A DNA stretch of 64,000 nt from Massilia rubra. GTDB lineage: Bacteria; Pseudomonadota; Gammaproteobacteria; Burkholderiales; Burkholderiaceae_D. The stretch spans positions 343,956 to 407,955 of the forward strand of contig NZ_VUYU01000003.1 in assembly GCF_011682065.1 (NCBI RefSeq), given 5' to 3'. The notes beneath the pieces are model-generated. The model ran no database searches. It was not told where the DNA came from and saw nothing but the letters and a program-made list of their open reading frames with translations. Below, piece after piece: positions 1 through 7,469 of the stretch. The translations under genes and the position numbers were made by a program. Numbering within the stretch: position 1 is the first letter of the stretch; every line of letters starts with the position of its first letter.

Positions 1-767
1 CCGTAGGCCCCGGTCCCGGTCTTGTCCGCCACGGCCCAGCTGGCCGGCACCGCCGCGCGGATGCGGGCGGCGCCGGTGGTGTTGCCGCGCATCCAATTTT
101 GCAGCTGGTCGCGCTGCGCTGCGGGCAAACCATCGTCCAGCGCCACGCGGCGCAGCAGCGCCGCCATCGCCGCCGGGGTGGTGGTGTCGCGCGGATCGCC
201 CGGAATCGCCGTATTGAGCTCGGTTTCCCAGCGGTCCAGCCGGAACACCGTGTCGCCCATGCTGCGGGCAAAGCCGGTCACGCCGCCCGGGCCGCCAATC
301 TTGGCCATCAGCAGGTTGGCGGCGGCGTTGTCGCTGTACTGGATGGTGGCGGCGCACAGCTCGCCCACGGTCATGCCATCGTCCAGGTGCTTCTCGGTGA
401 TCGGTGAATACGTCACCAGATCGGCCTTGGTGTAGCGCACCCGCTGGTCCAGCCAGCCGGGTACATTCTTGCCATGCGCGAGGATGGCGGCCGCTGCGAT
501 CGCCTTGAACGTGCTGCACATCGGAAAGCGCTCATCGGCGCGGTGACCGAGCCGGCGCCCGTCGCCGGTGTCGATCGCGCCCACGCCCAGGCGCCCGCCG
601 GCCGCCGCTTCCAGCGCGACCAGCTCGGCCTGCGCCTCGGCCAGGGCGGCACCGGCGCCCGGCGTGGCGACGCCCGGCGCGCTGGCGCAGGCCGCCAGCA
701 GCGGCGCACAGGCGCCGGCGATCAGAAGGGTACGGCGGCGCGGGGAAAATGGCATGCAAGTCGTCAT
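1..767 (-). CDS. bla: Class A beta-lactamase, lipoprotein type (3' end outside window)
   Basis: Serine beta-lactamase that hydrolyses the beta-lactam ring in the periplasm. The frame read from ATG 767 downward gives at least 255 residues and all class A motifs: active-site S85-T-F-K88 preceded by Cys84, the SDN loop at 145-147, general-base Glu181 in an omega-loop RWETELN, and KTG at 249-251 followed by TG rather than the TC of KPC-type carbapenemases. The N-terminus has arginines SPRRR followed by a hydrophobic run and a lipobox LAAC (Cys27), so a lipoprotein, possibly Tat-exported, is likely. A PGDPRDTTTP stretch after the omega loop resembles CTX-M/PER-type enzymes. The gene is divergent from the sensor gene at 944. 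The C-terminal ~35-40 residues lie beyond position 1. No ampR-type regulator is visible. Substrate spectrum cannot be read from sequence. Confidence 0.93.
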   Translation of the reverse strand, partial: MTTCMPFSPRRRTLLIAGACAPLLAACASAPGVATPGAGAALAEAQAELVALEAAAGGRLGVGAIDTGDGRRLGHRADERFPMCSTFKAIAAAAILAHGKNVPGWLDQRVRYTKADLVTYSPITEKHLDDGMTVGELCAATIQYSDNAAANLLMAKIGGPGGVTGFARSMGDTVFRLDRWETELNTAIPGDPRDTTTPAAMAALLRRVALDDGLPAAQRDQLQNWMRGNTTGAARIRAAVPASWAVADKTGTGAY

Positions 768-943
768 GATGGCTTTCTGTTCAGGGGTCGGAGAGACGGT
801 GTTGTATAGCCGCCATTCTCCACCATGCATTGTCGCACCTCAACCATTGTCTTGCGGAAATATGGTCTTCTGTGGATACCCCAACTTCGCTTGCGCACAG
901 TGCGCAGGGCCGCCGGGCTGTCCACAAGAAAAGGAAACTCCCG

Positions 944-2023
944 ATGAAAACAGAATCGTTCCGCCTGACTATTTTCCACAAGCTGGTGATGACCTTGCTG
1001 GCGGTGGCCTTGATCCCGCTGATCGGCGTGTGGTACGCAGGCAGCAGCCAGGCGCGCGCCGATGCGGCGGCCAATATTTCGCAGCATCTGGTGATGACCG
1101 CCAGCGGCATTGCCACCGGCATCACCAGCTGGGACGAGGCCAATGTGCGCGCGCTGCACCAGAGTGCCAAGCTGGAGGATATCCGCAGCATGCAGGCGGC
1201 GCGCCAGACCCCGATCCTGCGCACCCTGGGCGAGACCTACGAATGGGCATTTTTGGTGTTTACGATCGAGCCGACCGGCGAGAATATCGCGCGCAGCGAC
1301 GACAAGCCGCTGACCCGCTTCGGCGAACGCAGTTACTTCCAGGGGGCGATGAAAGGCGCCGTATCGAGCCGCCAGGTGCTGATCAGCAAGTCGACCGGCC
1401 GCCCAGCGCTCACCATCGCCGTGCCGGTCAGGAACGCCATGGGCGGCATCGTCGGCGTGCTGGCGATGGCCATGAAGCTCGATGATATTTCCAAGGTCAT
1501 CAAGGACACCCGCATCGGCGAGACCGGCTATGCGATCCTGCTCGACGCCGACAACAAGGTGATCGCCTCGGGCCGTCCCGACCAGGCCACCGACGCGGTC
1601 CAGGACATGGCCAACTACCCGGCCCTGAAGGTGGACGGCATCGCCGACCAGCCGACCGTGTATGTGTCGGGCGAGAAGCGCATGGTCGGCTATGCGCGCA
1701 AGCTGCCGCAGGGCTGGACCTTGCTGGTGGAACAGGACTACGCCGAAGCCTACGCCTCGCTCGACCGCCTGGAAACCGGCGCGCGCGCCCTGATCATCCT
1801 GACCGCCGCGTTGGTGGTGGGTGTGGCGGCGTTCCTGGCCAAGCAGCTGACGCTGCCGATCAACCAGCTGATCCTGGTCGCCGAACGGCTGAGCAAGGGC
1901 GAGTTCACCGAATCGATTCCGGGCACCGCGCGCGGCGACGAAATCGGCTCGCTGGCGCGCGCCATCGAACGGCTGGGGATCAGCATCCAGATGGCCATCA
2001 GCCGGCTCAGCCGCAGGGCGTGA
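944..2023 (+). CDS. Membrane sensor with dCache-like periplasmic domain and terminal HAMP, no output domain
   Basis: 359-residue membrane receptor. A TM helix sits near residues 12-32. A long periplasmic region (about 33-280) carries features of a double-Cache sensor (FGERSYFQGAM..., GETGYAILLDADNKVIA). A second TM at about 282-302 is followed by a HAMP domain to about 355, and the protein then stops. No methyl-accepting, kinase or GGDEF domain follows, so the signal must be passed to a partner. The start at 944 was chosen because AAGGAAA lies 7-13 bases upstream; an upstream in-frame ATG at 830 would add a non-membrane leader of 38 residues without a ribosome site. The next gene begins 19 bases later and is probably co-transcribed, which makes it the obvious partner. 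Ligand unknown. Confidence 0.8.
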   Translation: MKTESFRLTIFHKLVMTLLAVALIPLIGVWYAGSSQARADAAANISQHLVMTASGIATGITSWDEANVRALHQSAKLEDIRSMQAARQTPILRTLGETYEWAFLVFTIEPTGENIARSDDKPLTRFGERSYFQGAMKGAVSSRQVLISKSTGRPALTIAVPVRNAMGGIVGVLAMAMKLDDISKVIKDTRIGETGYAILLDADNKVIASGRPDQATDAVQDMANYPALKVDGIADQPTVYVSGEKRMVGYARKLPQGWTLLVEQDYAEAYASLDRLETGARALIILTAALVVGVAAFLAKQLTLPINQLILVAERLSKGEFTESIPGTARGDEIGSLARAIERLGISIQMAISRLSRRA

Positions 2024-2042
2024 CGGATTCAGGGAGAACGCC

Positions 2043-2618
2043 ATGACACACCAGGAGCTGATGCCGTTCGGCGGCATCGTGGAGCAATTGCGCCAATTCT
2101 GCAACCAGCGCCGCACCGGCACGGCGTTTATCGTCAGCGACGACAACCGCATGGCCCAGGTGCATCTGGACTGCGGCAAGATCGTCATGCTGCTGTGCCG
2201 TGGGCAACGCGGCGCCGATGCGCTGGCGGCCATGCGCACCATGCTGCGCGCCAGCGTGCGCTTCGACGAGAACTATGTGGCGAAGAAGGACAACCTCAAG
2301 GCGGCCGGGATCAACCTGATGGACTTGCTCAACGATCCGGCGCCGCTGGCGGCGCGCGCGCCGTTGCGGGCGGGGCCGCAGCCGCTGCGGGCGCGGCCGG
2401 CGCCGGCCGCGTTCGCGAGCGCCGACCTGCTCAAGCTCGAGCGCATGCTGGCCGCGCACATCGGGCCGATGGCGACTATCGTCTGCGCCGAGCACGCCGA
2501 CGAGGCGAGCGACCTGCGCGCGCTGGTGATGGCGCTGGCGGCCGAGATTCCCGACAAGAAGCAGGCCGCCGACTTTCGCCTGGAAGCGGGGCGCGCGCTG
2601 GGGCTGGGGGCGGTTTAA
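2043..2618 (+). CDS. DUF4388/PATAN-like protein with C-terminal DUF8082-like domain
   Basis: 191 residues. The N-terminal ~95 residues have the pattern of the PATAN/DUF4388 domain (GTAFIVSDDNRMAQVHLDCGK followed by a GADALAAM turn), seen in small signalling proteins linked to two-component and motility systems. A basic Ala/Pro/Arg linker at about 100-120 leads to a helical C-terminal domain with LERMLAAHIGPMATIVCAEHA and LAAEIPDKKQAADF. That is the pattern of a domain often found at the C-terminus of bacterial protein kinases and FHA proteins (DUF8082-like). It lies 19 bases downstream of the output-less sensor with GGGAGAA before the ATG, so it is likely its cytoplasmic partner. Its 3' end overlaps the convergent gene at 2615 by four bases. 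Function is inferred from context only. Confidence 0.75.
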   Translation: MTHQELMPFGGIVEQLRQFCNQRRTGTAFIVSDDNRMAQVHLDCGKIVMLLCRGQRGADALAAMRTMLRASVRFDENYVAKKDNLKAAGINLMDLLNDPAPLAARAPLRAGPQPLRARPAPAAFASADLLKLERMLAAHIGPMATIVCAEHADEASDLRALVMALAAEIPDKKQAADFRLEAGRALGLGAV

Positions 2619-2908
2619 GGGGGCGAGGGCGCGGACGGCGCGTTGTTCCACGACGTGGCCAGCCAGGCCGCCAGAAAGCCGCCGAGCAGCATCAGCCAGG
2701 CGATTCCCATCAACTGCATGGTCCAGGCGAATTTGAGCCATAGCGCCCCGGCTCCAGCCGCGAGCAGGCCGCTGCCGCCCAGCACCTTGCGCCAGAGCGA
2801 CACGCCGGCACGATCTGGTGACGCGGTAGAGCCGCATTCTTCGCAAGTATCGTGCGCGGCGCTGTTGCTACAGGTGCAGACCTGGCATTGCCACTGGCAA
2901 GCTTGCAT
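2615..2908 (-). CDS. Small membrane protein with RanBP2-type zinc finger
   Basis: 97 residues. The N-terminus (about 6-25) is WQCQVCTCSNSAAHDTCEEC, matching the RanBP2-type zinc finger W-x-C-x2-C-x3-N-x6-C-x2-C. Two hydrophobic segments follow (about 42-60 and 65-86), so the finger would be tethered to the inner membrane, probably on the cytoplasmic side. In eukaryotes this finger binds ubiquitin or single-stranded RNA; in bacteria it is seen in small uncharacterised proteins. It is convergent with the preceding gene (four-base overlap). No catalytic motif is present and the function is unknown. Confidence 0.7.
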   Translation of the reverse strand: MQACQWQCQVCTCSNSAAHDTCEECGSTASPDRAGVSLWRKVLGGSGLLAAGAGALWLKFAWTMQLMGIAWLMLLGGFLAAWLATSWNNAPSAPSPP

Positions 2909-2957
2909 GGTCGCCTCATCCAGAAATTTATCGGAAGAAGTTTAGCACCAGTTACGG

Positions 2958-3030
2958 CTTCACATTGAGCGCATTCCCACTGCACAGGCGCTTGCTACGC
3001 TGATGGCCTGTTCAGTTTTCTTGGAATGCC
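2958..3030 (+). repeat. Direct repeat copy 1: duplicated upstream region of membrane-protein gene
   Basis: About 73 bases immediately before the gene at 3031 are repeated with roughly 80 percent identity at 3826-3899, immediately before the paralogous gene at 3900. Shared stretches include ACATT(G/C)AGCGCATTCCCA and GCGCTTGCTACGCT. The copies probably carry the same promoter and translation start, and they mark the edges of a tandem gene duplication. Confidence 0.75.
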
Positions 3031-3816
3031 ATGAGCGCCCAGCCAGCCTGCATCAATCCGTCCGCCACCGCGCCAGCAACGTTCCCAGCGGTGCACTTTC
3101 CCATCCGCGCCGTGCTCTGGCTGGCCGGCGTGACCCTGCCGGTCGTCGCACTGACGATCGCCGTGTTTTTCTTGCTCGTGGTGGGCTTCGACCTGCCGCT
3201 CGCCATGCTCGTTCCGGCCTTGTCGATCGCCAGCGTACCGTTGGCCAATGCCCTGCTGATGCGCGCCTTGGGCAACGCCCGGCCTGCGCTGTCGCGCCGG
3301 CTTGGACACTTGCACGGCTTCGCCATCGGCACCAGCATCCTGTTTACCCTGTTGCTGCTGCCGCACATGGCGGCAGGCGTGGCCGGCCTGCGTTACTACG
3401 GCGCCGGCTTGCTTGTGCTGGCGCCGCTGCTGTCGCTGATGGCGGCGCTGGCCATGCGCCGCCTGCTCGAAGCGCACGTGCGACTGCCCGCCGTGTGGCC
3501 GGGGGCGCTGCTGGCGCTGGCCATCGTCGGCGCCCCCGAACTGCCGCAAGCCATTACCCAGGCCGGCGTCCACATGGCCAGCCGCGAAGCGCCCACCACC
3601 CGCGCGAATGGCTTACGCCTGCTGCGCTCGCTCGGCAACCAACAAATCCTGCTGCGTCTGTGCGATACGGGGAACGACCGCCTCGCCAGCCTGACCGACC
3701 TGTTCATGATCACGACTGCGGGAACGACCGCCAGCGATGCGCGCGACGCGTATTACCGCCTCACCGGCGCCACCTACGACGAGCTGCCTGATTCAATGAA
3801 GGATGCGGCCGACTAG
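3031..3816 (+). CDS. Polytopic membrane protein, short paralogue of the VIT/vWA protein downstream
   Basis: 261 residues with about five TM helices between residues 25 and 175, then a short soluble tail. The whole protein resembles the first ~265 residues of the next gene: compare NGLRLLRSLGNQQILLRLC with NGIRLLRYLGIERIILRRC, and DARDAYYRLTGATYDELP with DARAIYYRLTGTPFSAMP. It stops where the paralogue continues into its VIT-like domain. It is therefore a tandem duplicate that keeps only the membrane part, either truncated or ancestral. The two upstream regions are also duplicated. No enzymatic motif is visible and the function is unknown. Confidence 0.75.
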   Translation: MSAQPACINPSATAPATFPAVHFPIRAVLWLAGVTLPVVALTIAVFFLLVVGFDLPLAMLVPALSIASVPLANALLMRALGNARPALSRRLGHLHGFAIGTSILFTLLLLPHMAAGVAGLRYYGAGLLVLAPLLSLMAALAMRRLLEAHVRLPAVWPGALLALAIVGAPELPQAITQAGVHMASREAPTTRANGLRLLRSLGNQQILLRLCDTGNDRLASLTDLFMITTAGTTASDARDAYYRLTGATYDELPDSMKDAAD

Positions 3817-3825
3817 CCATCCTCG

Positions 3826-3899
3826 CTTCACATTCAGCGCATTCCCAGCGCACACGCGCTTGCTACGCTCATGGCTTCTCAAGCTTCCCCTGGAACGCC
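3826..3899 (+). repeat. Direct repeat copy 2: duplicated upstream region
   Basis: Second copy of the ~73-base segment at 2958-3030, ending at the ATG of the 811-residue gene. It contains the same TTGCTACGCT element, which is a candidate -10 region in both copies. The repeat implies that both paralogues are driven by the same kind of promoter. Confidence 0.75.
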
Positions 3900-6335
3900 A
3901 TGATCGAGCATCACGACACCGCCAGTACCACCGTCACGCCAGCGGCGCTCCCCGCGCTCAATTCGTTTACGCGCGCGGCGTTCCGCTGGGGCGGCGTGAT
4001 GCTGCCGCTGATCGCACTCGGGATGCTGTTCGCCTCGATGTACATGGCGCAGATGACACTCTCAAGCGGCTTCACCATCCACCTGTCCCTGATCGCCATC
4101 GTCGCGCTGGCCAACGCCGCGCTGATGTGCGCCATGCTACGCGGCCAGGACGCGCTGGCGCGTCCACTGGCGCTGCTGCACGCCGTGGCCACCGGAGCGA
4201 GCGCCGCCTACGCCTTGCTGTTGCTGCCGCTCACAGTGACCGGGGTGGCCAGCCTGGCCTGTCACGGGCGCGCTTTTCCGCTGCTCGCGTCGCTGGCGCC
4301 GCTGGCGGCGCTGAGCGCGACCTTGGCCGCGCGGCGCCTGCACGACCAGCGCGCGCGACTCAGTGGCGGCGCGCCGCTGCCCCGCGCCTGGCCGGCCGTG
4401 CTGCTGGCGCTGGCGCTCATCGGCGCGCTGGAGCTGCCGTCCGTCATCACCCGGGTCGGCATGCGCATGGCGGCCGGCCAGGCGCCTGCCACCAGCGCCA
4501 ACGGGATACGCCTGCTGCGCTATCTCGGCATCGAACGCATCATCCTGCGCAGGTGCTATGACGAGCACAGGGAATCGGCCGACCTGGCCGCCATCGTGCT
4601 GGGCATGGACGGCGCGACCAGCATGGAGGATGCGCGCGCGATTTACTACCGCCTCACCGGCACCCCGTTCAGCGCCATGCCGCATCCGGTAGGCAATGCC
4701 TGGCTCCCATGGAAAATCTACGACAGAGAGCGGCACAGCGCGGTGGTGGGCGGGCGCGTGGCCAAGCTGCGTCTGACCGCGTCGCGCATCGACGGCACCA
4801 TCGACGCCAGGGCGGCGCTCGGCTCGCTGGAGTGGACCATGCTGTTTCACAACGACGCCGAACATGTCAGCGAAGCGCGCGCGCGCATCATCGTGCCAGC
4901 CGGCGCGGTGGTGACCCGCGTCTCGCTATGGGACGACGTCGGAGAGCACACCTTGCCCGCCGCCGGCGGCGCCACGGCGCGCGAGGCGGAATTTGCCGAG
5001 CCCGACGTCCGGCGCGCCCCTGTGCTGGTGACCACGGCGGGCAGGGACCGCATCATGCTCAATCTGCCCAATGTGCCGGGCGAACGCGAGCTGACGGTGC
5101 GCATTGCGATGAGCGTTCCGCTGGTGCTCAATGAACCCGGGCTGGGCTATCTGCAGCTGCCCTCGTTCAGCGAGCACAATTTCGGGATCGCCCCGGACTT
5201 GCGCCACGCGGTGACGGTGCAGTCGGACAGCGCGCTGCGCGGCGCTCCCGGCATGCGCGAGGAAGCCGGCGACCCGCTGGCGTTCGCGGTGCGCGGCGAA
5301 GTCGCCGAGCCGCTGCCGGGCATGGGCGCGGCCATCATCGGCGCCTTGCGCACGCCGGCCGAGACCCATGCGTGGAGCCCCGACCCGAGCACGCCGGGCG
5401 GCGCGATCGTGCAAGTCATCGGCCAGCAAGCGGCGCGCATCCCGCGCCGGGTGGCGCTGGTGATCGACGGCTCGGCCGCGCTGGCGGCGCAACGGGAACA
5501 GCTGGCGCGCGCCGCCACCTCCTTCCCCGGCAACCTGGAACTGGGCGTGATCGTGGCCGGCGGCCAGGCCCCGCACGTGTTCCTGCACGATACCTCCGAT
5601 TCGCTGGCCAGCGTGCGCCACCTGCAGGACATCGCCTTCGAAGGAGGCCACGACAACAGCGCGGCGCTGTTGATGGCGTGGGAATGGGCGGGGGCCAGCA
5701 GCGACGGCGCGGTGGTGTGGATCCATGGCCCGCAGCCGCTCATGCCCGGTTCGGCCGACGCGCTGCTGCAGCACTACCGCCAGCGTCCCAAGCAAGTGCG
5801 CATGTACGGCCTGGAAGCGGTGACCGGTCCCAACGTCCTGTGGGAAAAGATGGATGGCATCGCAGCGCTGGCGAGCGTGCCGCGCATCGCATCGCTGCAC
5901 GACGACCTGGTGCGCCTGCTTACAGGCTGGAGGCCGGCGGCGCAGCAGGTCGTGGTCGAGCGCGGCCGCGCCAGCGCGGCGCAGCCGGCGCGGGAACAGG
6001 CGTCGGCGCACCTGGCGCTGCTGTGGGCGGGCGAGCGCGCCGCGCCGCTGCGCGAGCACGGCGCACAGGCCACGCCGGCGCAAGCCGAGGAACTGCAGGG
6101 CCTCGACGAGCTGCTGACCGACACGTGGAGCGCGCCGCCGCCCGCGCTGAAAACGCAAGCGGAGAAGGCGGAGGAGGCGGAGAAAGCGGAGAAGGCGGAG
6201 GAAATGGCGCCGTCAGGCGAGGACGGTGCGATCTCGGTAGGGGCAACCTGGCTGATGCTGGCGATCGCGCTGGCCGTGCTGGGCTGGCGCCTGCGCTTTC
6301 ATCGGCGTACGCCGTATCCGGCCTCGCCCGAGTGA
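3900..6335 (+). CDS. Integral membrane protein with VIT-like and vWA-like domains
   Basis: 811 residues. Five TM helices lie in the first ~185 residues. A VIT-like domain spans about 290-440 (EWTMLFHNDAEHVSEARARI, GAVVTRVSLW, LNLPNVPGERELTVRI). A vWA-like domain spans about 500-680 (VALVIDGSAAL, GVIVAGG, then VVWIHGP). An EKAEEAEKAEK repeat at about 752-766 precedes one C-terminal TM helix and a basic tail. The architecture resembles integral membrane VIT proteins found with exosortase/PEP-CTERM systems (TIGR02921 type), but no exosortase gene is in this window. The vWA motif DGS lacks the full DxSxS, so metal binding may be altered. It ends 18 bases before the convergent glycosyltransferase gene. 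Role unproven; surface or envelope interaction is an inference. Confidence 0.8.
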   Translation: MIEHHDTASTTVTPAALPALNSFTRAAFRWGGVMLPLIALGMLFASMYMAQMTLSSGFTIHLSLIAIVALANAALMCAMLRGQDALARPLALLHAVATGASAAYALLLLPLTVTGVASLACHGRAFPLLASLAPLAALSATLAARRLHDQRARLSGGAPLPRAWPAVLLALALIGALELPSVITRVGMRMAAGQAPATSANGIRLLRYLGIERIILRRCYDEHRESADLAAIVLGMDGATSMEDARAIYYRLTGTPFSAMPHPVGNAWLPWKIYDRERHSAVVGGRVAKLRLTASRIDGTIDARAALGSLEWTMLFHNDAEHVSEARARIIVPAGAVVTRVSLWDDVGEHTLPAAGGATAREAEFAEPDVRRAPVLVTTAGRDRIMLNLPNVPGERELTVRIAMSVPLVLNEPGLGYLQLPSFSEHNFGIAPDLRHAVTVQSDSALRGAPGMREEAGDPLAFAVRGEVAEPLPGMGAAIIGALRTPAETHAWSPDPSTPGGAIVQVIGQQAARIPRRVALVIDGSAALAAQREQLARAATSFPGNLELGVIVAGGQAPHVFLHDTSDSLASVRHLQDIAFEGGHDNSAALLMAWEWAGASSDGAVVWIHGPQPLMPGSADALLQHYRQRPKQVRMYGLEAVTGPNVLWEKMDGIAALASVPRIASLHDDLVRLLTGWRPAAQQVVVERGRASAAQPAREQASAHLALLWAGERAAPLREHGAQATPAQAEELQGLDELLTDTWSAPPPALKTQAEKAEEAEKAEKAEEMAPSGEDGAISVGATWLMLAIALAVLGWRLRFHRRTPYPASPE

Positions 6336-6353
6336 TCCGGGCGATAGCGAAGC

Positions 6354-7469
6354 TCAGGGTTCGAGCACGCCGTTGACCAGGTCGGCCACCAGCGCGGTGA
6401 GGCGATGCCGTGCGCGCGCCGGCGCGAAGGTGTGCGCGTAGCGCCAGGCCTGGTCGGCGAAGTGGGCAAAGCCGTCCTGGCGCCACGCCGGCGAGCCGGC
6501 CAGCGCCAGCTCGGCGCCGATGGCCTGCGCCAGCAGCGCGACGTCGCCGGTCGGCACCAGGCGCGCCAGGCCGCCGGCGATGGCCGGCGTGTTCGAATTG
6601 TCGTAGCAAACCACGCGGCAGCCGGCCGACAGCGCTTCGACGATCGGCACGCAAAAGCCTTCGTGGTAGGTGGGCAGGACGAACACATCGCCGTCAAGCA
6701 GCAGGCGCTGTTTGACGGCGTCCGGCGCGTCGCCGTGCAGGCGCAGCGACACGCGCTCACCGTACAGGCGCGGCCACGCGTCGGCCGCGCTGCGCACTTG
6801 CTCGACCAGCGCCGGATCGGAAAAGCCCAGGTTGGCCACCAGGTCGAGCGCGATGCGCGCGCCGCTGTCGGCCTGCAGGCAGCGCGCCACGGCGTCGAGC
6901 AGGTCGGCCACGCCTTTCGAGCGCACCAGGCGGCCGATGAAGACCAGCCGCAGCACGCCGTCCGCATGCCCCGGCTTGGCGGCGCAGGGCTGCACCTGGC
7001 CATGCACGGCCAGCGGCAGCACGGAGGCCGACGTGGTCACGCGGGCCGCGCGCAGCACCGCGAGGTTGCTGGCGCTGTCGCAGGCCACATGGTCGGCGAA
7101 CATCATGTTGCCCATCTGCGCGAACGACTTGTCGATGGTGGCGTGATGTTCGGCGCCGACGAACTGCTTGGGCGTGATGTTATGGAACACCACCAGGCGC
7201 CGCACCCGCTCCGGCACCAGCAGGATCAGGTCGAACAGCGGATAGAAAATCCCGAAATGGAAAATAACGGCGTCGCTGGCCTGGAAATGCGTATCGATCA
7301 TGATGTCGGTCGCGTCGCGCACCAGCCGGTGCGGCACGGCGTGCTCGCAGGCGTAGGTGAACAGCACGACTTCGTGACCGGCTTCCTGCAACCAGCCGAT
7401 GTTGTCGGCGATGGCGTTCGAGATGGCGTCGTTGCGCACGCAGATGCCGTGGATGACCGAGATTTTCAT
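6354..7469 (-). CDS. Family 4 (GT-B) glycosyltransferase
   Basis: 371 residues. The N-terminal Rossmann-like half starts MKISVIHGI and contains HNITPKQF; the C-terminal half holds VFIGRLVRSKGVADLLDA and the EX7E-like donor site around FVLPTYHEGFCVPIVEALSAGCRVV, both typical of GT4 retaining transferases that use nucleotide sugars. No TM helix is present, so it acts in the cytoplasm at the membrane face. Its ATG overlaps the stop of the upstream gene by four bases, so it is the last gene of a three-gene operon, probably making a polysaccharide or glycan. The sugar donor and acceptor are unknown. Confidence 0.88.
   Translation of the reverse strand: MKISVIHGICVRNDAISNAIADNIGWLQEAGHEVVLFTYACEHAVPHRLVRDATDIMIDTHFQASDAVIFHFGIFYPLFDLILLVPERVRRLVVFHNITPKQFVGAEHHATIDKSFAQMGNMMFADHVACDSASNLAVLRAARVTTSASVLPLAVHGQVQPCAAKPGHADGVLRLVFIGRLVRSKGVADLLDAVARCLQADSGARIALDLVANLGFSDPALVEQVRSAADAWPRLYGERVSLRLHGDAPDAVKQRLLLDGDVFVLPTYHEGFCVPIVEALSAGCRVVCYDNSNTPAIAGGLARLVPTGDVALLAQAIGAELALAGSPAWRQDGFAHFADQAWRYAHTFAPARARHRLTALVADLVNGVLEP

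Noticed and set aside
6150..6200. Short tandem purine-rich repeat (EKA codons)
   Set aside because: It is within the coding frame of the VIT/vWA protein and encodes a helical linker, not an independent repeat element.
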